A stretch of DNA of 64,000 nucleotides from the NCBI GenBank assembly GCA_009760855.2, contig WPIO01000034.1, forward strand, positions 2,636,001 to 2,700,000, given 5' to 3'. The first letter of the stretch is position 1, and each line of letters begins with the position of its first letter. Below are positions 52,258 to 63,793 of the stretch, one piece after another. Origin of the DNA: Cristatella mucedo (taxonomy: Eukaryota; Bryozoa; Phylactolaemata; Cristatellidae). Below the pieces are notes generated by a model. It was not told where the DNA came from and did no database searches. It worked only from the letters and a program-made list of their open reading frames with translations. The position numbers were made by a program, and so were the translations under genes.

Positions 52258-52320
52258 TTACGCCATTGCATTACAATCCGGCAGCCGTGGCCACCTGGCC
52301 AGAGGAGAGCACTTAACATG

Positions 52321-53600
52321 TCAGCTATGGGCTGCACGTCGAGCTGCTGACCACTCATGTCTCAGTGTGACGCGTGACCTCGAAGGCACCCTAACTCGGC
52401 AAGGCAGTCGTGTGATAGCATAGCCCAAACGACCTGCGACTCTTGCGGTTGAGGGCGCCTGTGCGGCAGAGCACGTGACAGCGGCGAACCCGTGACAGCG
52501 GCGAACCCGTCTGTTCCCACGCTTGCGGGATGCCAGCGTGAAGCGCGACGGCTGAGGCTTCATCTGTTGCTCTCTCTTCTCCTGCTGACGGCCGGCGCGG
52601 CCGGCGACAGGCTGCACTGTCTCACGAACGGCGTCACGCTCAGGTCGGGTTCTGCCGCCTACGAAGCACCAAAGGCAGCAGCATTGCTGACTGACACCGC
52701 TGAGCTTCGCCTGACCATTCTCTAGGGTCACTGTCCTGTCGTGCCGGTCCAGCGCTGCTGCCGCTGCCCCTCCCCCCTGCAATTCGGCAGGCCCGTGTAC
52801 CGGCACGCTAGAGGGCAGGTCGTACCTGGTCGCCTCCGTAAAGGAGGCTGTCCTTGTTGGTGCCGAGCTGTTTCTTGCGAAGCAGTTGCCTCTTCTGCTG
52901 CGGGCTGCCAGCAGTGGCCGACAGCGGCCGATGCTGCTGCTGCTGCTTGCGCCCGCTGTCGCAGCAGCGCTCTCGGCCGAGCTCGGCAGAGCTGCTCGCC
53001 GAGCTCGGCCGAGAGCTGCCGCTTCGGCGCTGGTGCGCAGCAATGCTCCTCGCCAGAAGCGACGATTTTCGCACGACCAACTTTGGCTGCGACTGCGGAG
53101 AGCCGCCGCCGCAGGCGCCGCTGCGCCCGGCGCCTGCCGCCGAATCCGGCCGCGCGGTTACGCAGCAGCGCTCCTCGTACACATGCGCCGCGCTGCTGCT
53201 GCTGCTCGTGCTTGCTCCGCGCGACACCGGCGCGACGCCGTGCCACTCGCGAGGCGCGCAGCCTCTGGCCGCGTCTCCTCCTCCGCTGTTGCCCGCTGCT
53301 GGCAGCTCGCGGTCTGCCCGCATGCCGCCGTCCGCGGGCGGCGCATCGGCGGGCAGCGCCGAGGCTCGCGACGCAGTGCCCCCACCGTCGTAGGCTGCCC
53401 GCTCTGTGGACTGCCACAGGTCCGGCGGTGGCAGTAACAGCAGGCTGTCGACTCTCCGGGCCCTGCACACGCGAGCACACACACAGCAATGGCAGCCGTT
53501 AGCAGGGGCGACACCGGCGATGCTGCCGTTCAGGCGAACGGCAGCTCAGCAGCAAATCTAGGTAGCTTGGCGATAGATTAGCGTTAGCTGCTCTGTCACG
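52321..53600. other. GC-rich, ORF-dense patch; possible promoter and first exon
   Basis: Overlapping ORFs on both strands are Ala/Arg/Ser-rich with no family signature, which is expected from GC-rich, CpG-rich DNA. One start is plausible: ATG at 53489-53491 in the context CAGCAATGGC, opening MAAVSRGDTGDAAVQANGSS, followed by a possible donor GTAGCT at 53562. No downstream exon was found, so this is not called a gene. Confidence 0.4.
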
Positions 53601-53689
53601 TCTCTTTCTCTTTGAGGCCCTGCCAAGTGAGCCGAGGACAACTTTACATACTTGTTCGCAATCAAGTCTTGTCTACTTTCAGCTACACT

Positions 53690-54460
53690 AAATTGCTAAA
53701 ATTCGGGCGTGTTAAGTTAGACAGTAATGCTTTATCTAAATTGGTCCACAGATTTGTGACATCCCGTCTGGACTTCTGTAACTCACTGCTTGCTTACCAA
53801 CCGGCGTGTGCAATTAGGCACTTACAGTTGATGCAAAACTTGGCAGCTAGGCTTGTCTGTCGTGAGCGTCGCAGTTGCTGCATCACACTACTTCTTGCCG
53901 ACCTGCACTGGCTCCCAGTCAAGCAATGGTTCGACTTTAAGGTTCTGTCACTCACTCTTAGGACTCCGGCCATTCTCTGGTTCGAGCCTAATTATCCCAC
54001 CAGGCTCGGCATAGTGCCACCTAATTTCCTGAATCTATTGTTCAGCAACTTTGTTCAAATTGTTCAGCAAATTGTTCAGCAACACCTCATAGTACCTAAA
54101 ATCCTTTGAGGCTGTGGCTTTAGTTCATATGCTTTCACAATCGGGAACTCACTTCCGACTGGCATCACGACAGATCTTGACTTTACCTCATTTGAACAGA
54201 AGCTAAAAACGCATCTATTTATCACAGCATTTAGAGGGTCCGTGAAGCTCGTCATTTGAGTGCTTACATGTGCTGCATATGCTGCAACTAACCATATTTG
54301 CAAGCTGACTCTGTGCATGTCACCTCTAACCATGTTAGTGTTGTCATTGAGCGTGCTACCACTAACCATTCGACCATGCTTCCTGTACAGCATATGTAAA
54401 GTGTCTAGAAAGAGATCATGTTCTCCGGGGGCACTATACAAATGTATTATTATATTTATT
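53690..54460 (+). mobile_element. CR1/L2-like LINE, diverged 5'-truncated copy
   Basis: Encodes the same RT C-terminal region with changes (SKLVHRFVTSRLDFCNSLL, RLVCRERR, DLHWLPVKQWFD) then stops; 3' end AAAGTGTCTAGAAAGAGATC, CTCCGGGGGCACTA and TTATTATATTTATTAGG. Confidence 0.88.
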
Positions 54461-54599
54461 AGGCTTTACTTCGACAAAATACAGCTGATTTTAGCCACAC
54501 CGTTCGACGTTCGGGCGCTCAATCTAGAAGGGCGACGTGCACACAGCACCTGATTGCTCACGTGGTGGATCCCATCTCAGTCAATTGCCCTATTGCGTT

Positions 54600-54750
54600 A
54601 AAGCAGTGCTGGTTTGGTCCAGCGGCTAAGGTGCTCGCGCCCGACCAAGGTCTGGCTGAGGTCGTGGGCTCGAGCCCGGAGGCATATGTGAAGCGCCTGA
54701 ATAGAGACTAAGTTCTCTTGGGGCGCTATACCAATGAATTATATTTTTTT
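54600..54750 (+). mobile_element. tRNA-derived SINE sharing the LINE 3' tail
   Basis: A-box-like GGTCCAGCGGCTAAGG, B-box-like GTGGGCTCGAGCCCG, then tail GTGAAGCGCCTGAATAGAGA, TAAGTTCTCTTGGGGCGCTA, matching the 3' stem-loop tail of the LINE copies. Confidence 0.8.
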
Positions 54751-54914
54751 AAGCACTCGCATGCTTTTAAGTGCGTGCAACCGTGGCTGGCTGACGCCGT
54801 GGCAGTTGGCGCACAGGTGGCGCTGACAAGGTGGGCTACTGCATTTTATATTGTCCGCCGAGGCAGCGTGGCCGCCGAGGCCCGAAGCCTAGCGTTCTTT
54901 AAATTGGGGCCTGC

Positions 54915-54918
<4 letters not shown>

Positions 54919-54966
<48 letters not shown>
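54919..54966. repeat. (TA)n microsatellite
   Basis: About 23 AT units. Confidence 0.95.
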
Positions 54967-54971
<5 letters not shown>

Positions 54972-55178
54972 ACTGTGAGGGTCTACACAGGCAGGCTACT
55001 TCCGTTCATCTTGCCTTCGGCTCAGAGCTCCAGGCTCTTCAAAAGAAATATAGGGTGCACCGATTTAGTCTGATGAGCTATGCAGCCTCGTTCTGGTCAG
55101 TGCACGTTGGGTTTGCCCCATCTCTCGCTGCTGTCTCTCTAGGGGGAGCCGGTCAAAACTGTTTGGACTGGGCTGCAC

Positions 55179-55232
55179 AAGCCTGCCACGTGACCATGCA
55201 CCTTTCTCGGGTGCATGGTCACGTGGCAGCTT
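55179..55232. repeat. hairpin with 19-bp perfect stem carrying CACGTG
   Basis: Arms 55184-55202 (TGCCACGTGACCATGCACC) and 55210-55228 (exact reverse complement) with the 7-base loop TTTCTCG. The stem continues past one bulged C with AAGC/GCTT. The dimension (about 23 bp) is short for a microRNA precursor. Confidence 0.9.
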
Positions 55233-55914
55233 CAGGCTCCAGAAATGGAAGGTAATGCTCTCTTTTTAGGCTTAAGTTTACAGAGGTATCTAAACGCCGC
55301 CGGTGCCCTTCAGTGCACGGATTCACAAAAAATCAGGTATGGCCATTTTGTCAAGAAGCAGCCGAAGACCCCTTCCGGTAGGTAGGGGGCAGAATCGGAG
55401 TTTGCTTCCACAAGAGGTTACCATTTCCTTTTAAAGAGTGTCTAAAACGTGCTCGTGGAGGTGAAGCTTACGAGACATGCCGAAGGATGGAGGCAGGGGA
55501 CCGTTGACAGGCAGCATTGTCGCGCCGTTGTTGGGACGTTTGCGGCAGACAGCAGAGGTTTGCACCACCTGTGAGCGTGTTGCTGCGCAGGCAGGAGGAC
55601 CTGCAAGTAGGCAGGTGTGCAAATCTGGAAAGAATGCCACAAATGCATGGACTACCTTGGCTGCTGCCCACCCTAATCTAAACAGGACCAACGTTTTGCA
55701 GTGCTGCTAGCTAAAAGTGGGCAGACGTGACCTGACAGACCGTGATCTCCGAACCTGTTGTCCCCTAGGAAGTTTTAGTTTGGAACAGAACACAAGATTC
55801 TGCACGCTAGGCGGGAGGCCACACGGGATGTGCTAGTCGGGCCAATGTCAATAGCTAGGGTTTTCAATTTCTCAGTGACAGTACCTTTTCTGATGACTAT
55901 AAAATGTAAATGAA

Positions 55915-56042
55915 TAAATAAAATTTATTTGTATTTCATCCTAAGAAAACTTAAATCTCTATCGAGGTGCTTTGTACGTGTCGAAGGGCTCGAGCCAACT
56001 ACCTTGTCGTTTAAGGGGAGTTTCTCACCCACTTGGCCACTT
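55915..56042 (-). mobile_element. tRNA-derived SINE, reverse orientation
   Basis: On the minus strand: GGCCAAGTGGGTGAGAAAC (A-box side), GTTGGCTCGAGCCCTTCG (B-box side), then CAAAGCACCTCGATAGAGAT and an AT-rich end. Confidence 0.7.
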
Positions 56043-58895
56043 TTAGGTTGGTTTCATTCAATTATTCAATTCAAGAAATCTGACATCTGTCCAAGTGCGA
56101 ATGTCAGCAAGAGAAGCTGCTTGGAGTTAAGTGAACTAGAGTTAGTAGAAGGCATGGAAGTATCAAAGCACTGGTTTAGCACTGCGTCATCTGCCAGTGA
56201 TGTCCGGATGAGAGGACCTCGCTCAAGAGGCACTTGCTGATCAACGGTATCTGGCACGGTGGCGTGAGATCCAGCAGCATTGGGGAGGCTGGCACCCAAC
56301 TGTATCAGCCCTGGTGGCAGTGCTGATTCTGTGGAGCAAATAGATTAAAGCCTTGACGACCGCTTACTTGCAAGATTTGCTGTGTTACTATAAGAGTTTA
56401 GCTGGTCTGCCACTGCTTGTTCCAGTGCATTTGGTAGGAATGGCAGAAGGGAGAGTCGAGACCGGTGGCAAGATAACTTACTTCTCGTGGTTCTCAGGCT
56501 TCCCGGACTTCTCGCTGAACAGCCTGACAGCCTTGAAGCATGCAGGGACAAAATCTGAGGCTAAGGACGTGGTAGTAGTTCGGATTACAGTAATTACAGC
56601 CGGCAGTGGCATGATGCAGGCATCTCAGATGAAATGAACAGAGTACTGATAAGCATGGATCTGGTAAGCAGAGGCAAGCTTGACAGGTAGACAGTGAATT
56701 AAGAAACGGAGGGTGAAGATTATAGTAGTAGAAATGTTATTTTGGACTTGGATTCTCTGATCGACATGCTTTGGAACAGCTGTGAGTCACCATAAAGTTA
56801 GTTAGTCAAAGTCAGCATTTGTGCCTGCTATTGCTGCTGCATTGTCGAGTCTCTGCTGTTGTCGACGGCCGAAACTAGAGTATAGTAGTAGTAGGGATGT
56901 TACACTTGAGTTGGACTCTCTCATCTGTCTTGCTTATAGAGAAGTTTGATTTAAAAACGATCTGCCAGACAGCTGCAAGCATTGCTAGGCATGACACTGA
57001 CCAAGAAGCGGTTAAGGAGATAGTCGATGGAGTCGACATGCACATGCCAGTCACGAGTCCTGATCTCGTGACTGTTTTCCCGAGCTTACATTATGCATAC
57101 TAGCTTTGGCTCTGCATTGGCCTTAGACCGAAGAGCTCACTGGCACAGTTCTCATGCAAAGCAGTTCAATCAAAATGAATTTTAAAACCACATAGCTTGA
57201 CAATGCACTGGGGCAGCTCTCAGGCCCCGGCCGCAATACTAGCCCTTGCCTTGGTGGGTCTGACTAGGGCACCTAGAGCAACCCGTAGCCGGCGGACCAG
57301 CCAAGTGGAGAGGAGCGAGGTGTCTGTCAGTCTGACATCGAGATCCGCTCAGGTTAGAATGGAGCTTTGGTCAGACAAAGAGTGGTCAGGATGTGAACCG
57401 ACAACTGTACTCCAATAGACAAAGAGCGAAAGGATGGCAAGCTGGCGCCGGAGCAATCTAATAAATTACCGGCAGAAGCGAATAGGCCGAGGACGGACAC
57501 CAAGAGCTGGGGTCCGACAAAGTAGCAGCTACGCTCAAGGTCATGAGGGCAGAGACGGAGTATAAACGAGACGACCGACAGTGCTCGGGGCTGCAGCTTC
57601 GGTAGTCGATGCGAGACTACGCCTCGAGAGCACCAGAGTCAAACCTACGGCGACGAACAGCTATGTGCAACTTAGACCTCGCGGCTGTGCTCTGTCGGCT
57701 ACTCAGTTAGCTGCTCATATCTGGAGGTGCTGTAGTGGTCCGCCTTCGGGGTCAGGACCATCTCTAGCGACGCAGGCGTGTGGTAGCTTATTGTAGTCGT
57801 GCTTCGGGAGTTCTCACGAAGTTAACTACGTCGGTCCGGCGTTCGCCTCGTAAAGCACTTTTGCCGGCGGGTAACAATTACTAACAGACACACAATAAAC
57901 TGTTGCTTTCGGCACCCAGTTGCGCCGCTTGTGTTTTAACTGCGCTGCAGCGCTGCACTACACCGTCAACTGGTAGAGAGCCGGGGGACGAGCTTCTGGC
58001 GGTTACAATAAGAGGATGGTTTTCCAGAACATGGAATCGAAACAAATCTGAGATAAAGTAATTGGGGTACTGGCGACAGGTAGCCTCTACGATGGGCAGC
58101 TCATATTTTTAAAGACTCGCTACAAGTGATTCGAAGGACTTTGCTTTGACAGCACACTGAACAGTTGAAATGTGTATGAGTAGCAAGCTCCGGTTGCTAC
58201 TTTAACATCATTTTTCATTAAACTCCGGCTATGGAAGAAAGAGAAGCAAGTGAGAGTGAAAGCCAGTGAGAGTGAAATGGGTAACTGTTGGGCAGTTATG
58301 CAATCAACAAGGTCTGGGTAAATGTCCCCTGTGCCGGATTAAAGTTGCTGATACTAGTCGTTGAAGTCGCCGGTTAAAATAACAACAAGATTCAAAGCAA
58401 CAAGTTTTTAGAGGGGCTAAATATCCTTAGTGAGCGGATCGAAGCAATTGATCTTGTGTAATTGATCCCTATTCAAGGTCGAGGTTTAGCCCTGTGCCTA
58501 AACCATGGTCATACCCTTGTTTGACTGAAACCAATAACCGTTCCCAACCAAATTATGGAATGAACTAACAGAAACGTGGCCTGGCAGACTACGGGTGGGA
58601 TTTGAGATCAAATGATTAGCCAAATTCAGCTCAGAAAAGTCCGACATTGCTGCCTCTATCTCTCTCTTTCTTGCAGACCCACTCAACCCGGTCGTGCTCC
58701 ATCATCTCTCTGATCTCACAGCAGCTGCTTCTGCTTTCGACCTCTGCTCTCGTCTGGCTGTTGTGCAGTTATTTTATCTTCTCTACCAGCGTCTGGCTCG
58801 ATGTATAGCTTCTGCCACTCTCCGATTGCACTAGGACTCCTGCTCTCAGCTTTCTCTGAAGAGACTCGGTGCAAAAAGGATGACAAACAAAGGAA
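56043..58895. other. intergenic, nothing recognised
   Basis: Short ORFs only (for example 56897-57103 and 57197-57418, plus) without family signatures. A further 3' exon of the cadherin-like gene on the minus strand is possible here, because a donor-like GGTAATTCC overlaps its proposed stop. Confidence 0.5.
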
Positions 58896-61800
58896 TTACC
58901 TCACTGGCCCGCCATCACGATAATGTTCGTGGGCAGCTATCTCCAGCATCAGCATCTGAAGATCGGCTGCCTCGGCCTTGTCATTGCCAGATGAACTCGG
59001 ACAATGGCCGTTGGACATTTGATGGTGGCAATGGCTACTGGCATCATCACTGAGACCACTGTCCTTGGCTTCTGAGTAGTCTACCGTCATGTGATCAGCT
59101 GACAGACGAGAGATCGCCATGTAAGTGCAGCCATCCAAGGGTCGCATAACTGTTTCCTCGTCGTCGTCGTCGTGCTCATCAATTCCCATACGGGCCGTCC
59201 CATGGCTTCTTCTTCTTCTCCTCTTCCTCTGCTTCTGCAAGGACCTGTCAGAGCAGCGTCTCTCAAGCTCTCAAGTAAAAGCGGGCCCGGGATTCGTAAA
59301 AGAAAACCGGCAACTCTCACCACGTTAGCCGACTCACCTTCTGGCCAGACATAATACAAGGATGACGACTGCGATTAGCAGAACTGCAGCAGTAGCACCA
59401 AGTGCATATGACACATAACCTTCCGCAGAATCCTGAACGGCAGCAGCAGCTTCGACTCGATGCAGAGCTAAAGCGAGATGCAGCGCAGTCACTAGCTGTG
59501 CGCAAGTCACACAGTTAGCATAGCATAGCACTTTGATGCCTGCCCGGGCTGATGGCTGCAAGTGACACACACACACACAGGCGACAGCTCTAAGCGTGGC
59601 TGCCTATGCAGGCAGCAACCGGAGCAATCAGCAATAGCACATAGCAATTCATTAAATGCACATGTTGACAAGTGTGACACTTGTGCCAAATGTGAAGCCA
59701 GGACAGCTCCTCCAAATAGCAAGCACTCCTACTAAGGCTTATGCACGAATTCGGTTTTATTAGTAGTCCCACGCTTAATGAATAAGGCTAGACACATACA
59801 TAGGCTCAAAGAATCGCCAGGTCAATGGTTTCTACTGAAAAACGAATGCATATTAGACATAAAGTGCCGCTGACTACTAATACTGCTGCTGCTGCTACTA
59901 TTACTACTACTAATAATTAATAATTAATAATAATTTATAATAAGAAATTGCCGTTGGTGTGGCAGTTACACGACTCACAAGCCTAGCTGCAGAGTTCATG
60001 CTTCGAATGACCCGCTAGCTGTACTGCAAACATCGAGCATCGAATGACATGGAAATAAAAAGCAAGCTATTTGAAACCGCCGGGAGAGCGGCTATTTGGT
60101 GCCGAGGTGCAAGAAAAGAAATATTGCTCCCAAAGCCTGGAACTCACTCTCGTCTTTCCTCACAACATCTCCTAACTTGACATGTAAAAAGAAACTAAAA
60201 TACCTCTATTTATCACAGCATGTAATGGGTCTCTGTGTAGCCCATGGAGCCAGTGAACAGAAGGAACCAAGGTACTTCTGTTGTCGGGCACTAGGGTTCG
60301 TGTTGCCTATGAGTGACTGAATGATGTCTTTCTATCGAATTAAAGCAGTTTCAAATGGACAATGCAACCCAGCAGCATACAATCCTTGTCTAATCACTCC
60401 GTGAACCTTTTGGCCAATATTTTTTCTTAAGGTCCATTGCAGTTTTGAGATATATATGGCAGTAGCATAACCCATTTTTTAAAGCTTGAGGAAATTTACA
60501 TCCACTGCCACTGATTATAATGCTGCTATACTGCTACGATATGCTTTTTTGTACTTGGTTCATGGCCATGAGACAGCACTGTGAGACGGATGTGACACAC
60601 ATCCATAGAATATATACTTGCTACTAAAGCAGCAGTGGTGCATCGGTGGCTAGGCCTGATTTGGCATCGGCTGCTCCTAGCAGCCGAGACTGGTTGATCG
60701 TAGCGCAAATCAAAGGCAGTCGAGGGCACGATCGCTGGTCACACGCTTCACAAGGCCTCGGGAGGAGTTTAGAAGTTCTACGTGCGAGTATACCTGAATA
60801 CAGCTAATAATAATAATAATAATAATATTGCACTTGATAAAGCGCCCTCAGAGAACTTAATCTCTTTCTAGGTGCTTTACATTTGCTGCAAAGTGATACG
60901 CAATAGAATAGTAAGTAAAATCATGCTTGAAAAACAAACAAAATGAATAACATGGTTAGGGGTTACATGCACTGGGTCAGCATGCAAATCAGCTGGAGCA
61001 ACTTCCAGCATCTGAAGTCTAAATGCTGTAGCCACTACTACACTCAGCAATGTCAGGGGAGCGCTAATGTCAATGGCCACGTAATAAATGTGAATTAGGG
61101 GTATCCATCAGATACAGGTTCACCAAAGCTGATCACTAACGATGCACACACAAAGCTTCTTTTGGATAGGACTAAATGGAAAAGGCTGTGCTCTTTAAAC
61201 CACATATTTGGGCATACAGCTTCAACCATGCAAGACAGAATGCAAGCATCAGCAGCACATGCTTGCCCTTGGCACTGCACGCACACAAATACGGTTTTAG
61301 ATTGAACGTCACCACGGCTGCTCCTGTCCTTGGTGGTCTACCGTCATCCATCGCTAGCACGGTGAAAGTGTATGCATCGTACGTATAATCTAGCTGGTTT
61401 CCTTTCAGCGTCAGCTCTCCATTCTCGGAGATAGAGAAGAGCCTGCAAGGCACGAACATCACGTGACCGCACTACAGAGCAGCTGGACTGTTATAAATCT
61501 CAAACAAAGCAGATTTAGAACTGCAAAAGACACATCGATCGTTCTTTTGCAATGGATCTCATCTTCACACAGCAAGCAAATGACCCATAGTCTCCGATAG
61601 ATGGTTTGCATTTTAAAACAATGGCAATATGGCACCAGCTACTTCCACCATAACTAGCATCGGCCACTATTTCAATCGGCCCTTCGTTGCGATTCGTTGG
61701 TCATTTATTCTTTCTTCGTCTGCTACCCGCCATCAAAATACGACTTGCATCTCCGGCCAGCTCCACACTTGTACACGAGACACCTACAGCCGGTAGTTGA

Positions 61801-62155
61801 CCAACGCCAGGCAAGCCTCGAGGGCAGAACGACACGGCGGTGTTGGCGAATGCCAGACAAGCAGTGGAGCGCACATTTTTCTTATCGAGCCGGCTCCTTG
61901 TACCAGCAGGGCGATGCTCCCCACATGCCGCGTGCGACTACAAACCGTCTGCCTCGGTCCACCCGTGCTTGGTATGCACCAGATCTCTCTCTCCCCCCTC
62001 TCTATCTCTCTTTGCCACCTGTCTGGTTTTTTGTCTGCACTATACGTCAACAACTAAAAGTACACTTATCACATGGCTCACACGGTGGTCCCCTTCCGAC
62101 AAAATATAACTCATTTGCATACCGCCCTAAAAAAAACTACTTCCATATTCACGTG

Positions 62156-62195
<40 letters not shown>

Positions 62196-62457
62196 TCTAA
62201 TCATTTTATCATGCCTTCTTTGCAGTATCTGTTAAGTGCCTAGGAATAGATTCAGTTCTCTGATGGCACTATAAAATTCTTTGCCACGGGGCTGGAGCCC
62301 ACGACCTCAGGCAGAAAATACATTCACCTTAACCACTCGGCCCAAAAATTACTTACTCACTTTACTCTGACCTGCAACCTACGAGGCTTGACAAGACAAA
62401 ACAGGTTGGCAATCGCACCCGTGCTACCGAGCTTCTCTCTCTCCCTGCATTCTGTCT

Positions 62458-62527
<70 letters not shown>

Positions 62528-62573
62528 CATGAGAGCTGAGAGAGAGGAGAGAGAGAGAGAGCAGACAGAATGC

Positions 62574-62638
<65 letters not shown>

Positions 62639-63793
62639 GAGAGGTGGATACAAGTTGATGGCTCATTGCTGAGAACATGCCTCCTTCTATAAGTGGTGTT
62701 TACTCATTCTTTCTGCTGCCTATCAATCTTAGGCAATACCATCTTAGCCACAGATCCGGACGACACAGCGGCAAAGCTGCGATCTCGGCTCGCTGCCGAC
62801 CGAGGAAGATGAAACCGGCCGAAACAGCGAGGGCAAGCACCATCGAGGAGCATTATGGACAACATAGCGGCCGATTGTTGCAATGTTGGCATCCTCGCAC
62901 AGCAGGGCAGCAGCAGTGAGTGCACGAAGGCTAACCTTCAGCCAGCTACATACTCAGCAAATCTCGCTCCGACGATGCGATAAGTGAGCATCGTGCCGAT
63001 ATCCCTGTCTGTTGCATGTACCTCGCCACAGACGGTCGAGTTTACAGTGAATTCGTAGTGTGCAGCATCAAACTGTGGATTGTTGTCGTTGGCATCAATG
63101 ACATTGATAGCAATGGTAGTGGTGTCTTCCTGGAAAATATACTTAATCTATAAGCAGAGAATGAAATTTGACTGCACTGTAAAACCTTGCAAACTGGTTG
63201 CTTACAAGGGGACCACACAATACAATATATATTACAAACATTACATATTATGCAAACTTGTTTTGGAGCATGTGGCATTGTAAACAGGACTGAAAAACAG
63301 CAGCTAAATCAACTCGATTATGACTGACATTTATTATTCATGGCTCTTGAATTATAGCAGCTAGAAATCGATTTTTCGATAATCTGTGGCCAACACTGCA
63401 TAAAAGCAGATGCCGAGTTATAGAGTTATCACGAATGAGCGTGGTAGTGTGTGGCAGATCGCATTGGCTAAGCCGAAAATTCATGCCTGGTGCCGCAAAT
63501 CTACATTGATCACAACGATGATGACAATGCAGACGACAACAATGACGATCGATAAATGATGACCCCTTGGAATTTATTAGACAAAAGCTAAAGCCCTCCA
63601 CATAACCCACGTGCGTCGCTTGAATCTAGCACGATTGCATGGTAGGTGTCAGCATGCGTCACAAGAGCTGTTACCAGAATCGCTCATGTGGATGGAAGCA
63701 CTTGCCTGCTGCTTCGGGCCACTGACTCTTGCCACCATTTCATAGCGATCTTGTTTCTCAAAGTCCAGTGGCTGCCGGAGATAAAGTTCTCCA
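58896..63793 (-). CDS. cadherin/protocadherin-like transmembrane protein, 3' part, 5 exons
   Basis: Exons (minus): 63793-63706, 63129-62954, 61442-61313, 59495-59338, 59244-58896; about 300 codons, all phases agree. Exon 1 gives GELYLRQPLDFEKQDRYEM. Exon 2 gives VIDANDNNPQFD (DxNDN calcium motif) then HATDRD (calcium-binding acidic motif). Exon 3 gives LFSISENGELTL and TVLAMDDGRPP. Exon 4 carries the single transmembrane helix (YALGATAAVLLIAVVILVLC). Exon 5 is a basic stop-transfer (KQRKRRRRR) and an acidic, Ser/His-rich tail of about 115 residues (HDDDDEE, DSGLSDDAS). It is a type I membrane adhesion protein; the N-terminal cadherin repeats and signal peptide lie beyond the right edge. No beta-catenin-binding region is seen, which favours a protocadherin-like assignment. 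The stop at 58896-58898 overlaps a possible donor, so the tail might be longer. Confidence 0.87.
60118..60250 (+). mobile_element. LINE 3' fragment
   Basis: CTCCCAAAGCCTGGAACTCA, ACATCTCCTAACTTGACAT and TATTTATCACAGCAT correspond to the segment before the 3' tail in the copies at 17.6 and 31.7 kb. Confidence 0.7.
60800..61010 (-). mobile_element. LINE 3' end, reverse orientation
   Basis: AATAATAATAATATTGCACT, AAAGCGCCCTCAGAGAACTT and TAGGTGCTTTACATTTGCTG are the reverse complement of the family tail; it lies in the cadherin-like intron, so in the same sense as that gene. Confidence 0.82.
62159..62191. repeat. (TA)n microsatellite
   Basis: About 16 AT units, followed by a plus-strand LINE tail (about 62200-62280: TAAGTGCCTAGGAATAGATT, CTCTGATGGCACTATAAA). 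Confidence 0.93.
62283..62352 (-). mobile_element. tRNA-derived SINE head
   Basis: Minus strand: GGGCCGAGTGGTTAAGGTG (A box) and GAGGTCGTGGGCTCCAGCCC (B box). It directly abuts the plus-strand LINE tail, so two elements meet here. Confidence 0.65.
62432..62645. repeat. long inverted repeat built on CT/GA tracts
   Basis: CCCTGCATTCTGTCTGCTCT at about 62443-62462 is matched by its reverse complement at about 62557-62577, both embedded in CT (left) and GA (right) tracts that also pair. The spacer of about 95 bp is itself CT then GA rich, so the structure can fold end to end. Confidence 0.85.

Noticed and set aside
52728-53502. Two overlapping 253-aa ORFs on opposite strands
   Set aside because: Both are Arg/Ala/Cys-rich with no domain pattern; opposite-strand open frames are expected in GC-rich DNA with few stop codons.
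54600-54680. Possible tRNA gene
   Set aside because: A and B boxes are present but no cloverleaf with paired acceptor stem could be drawn, and a SINE tail follows; called SINE.
62731-62800. Plus-strand segment reading NTILATDPDDTAAKL, resembling a cadherin repeat start
   Set aside because: It is on the strand opposite to the supported cadherin exons, runs into a TGA within a few codons and has no donor before it; treated as coincidence or a relic.
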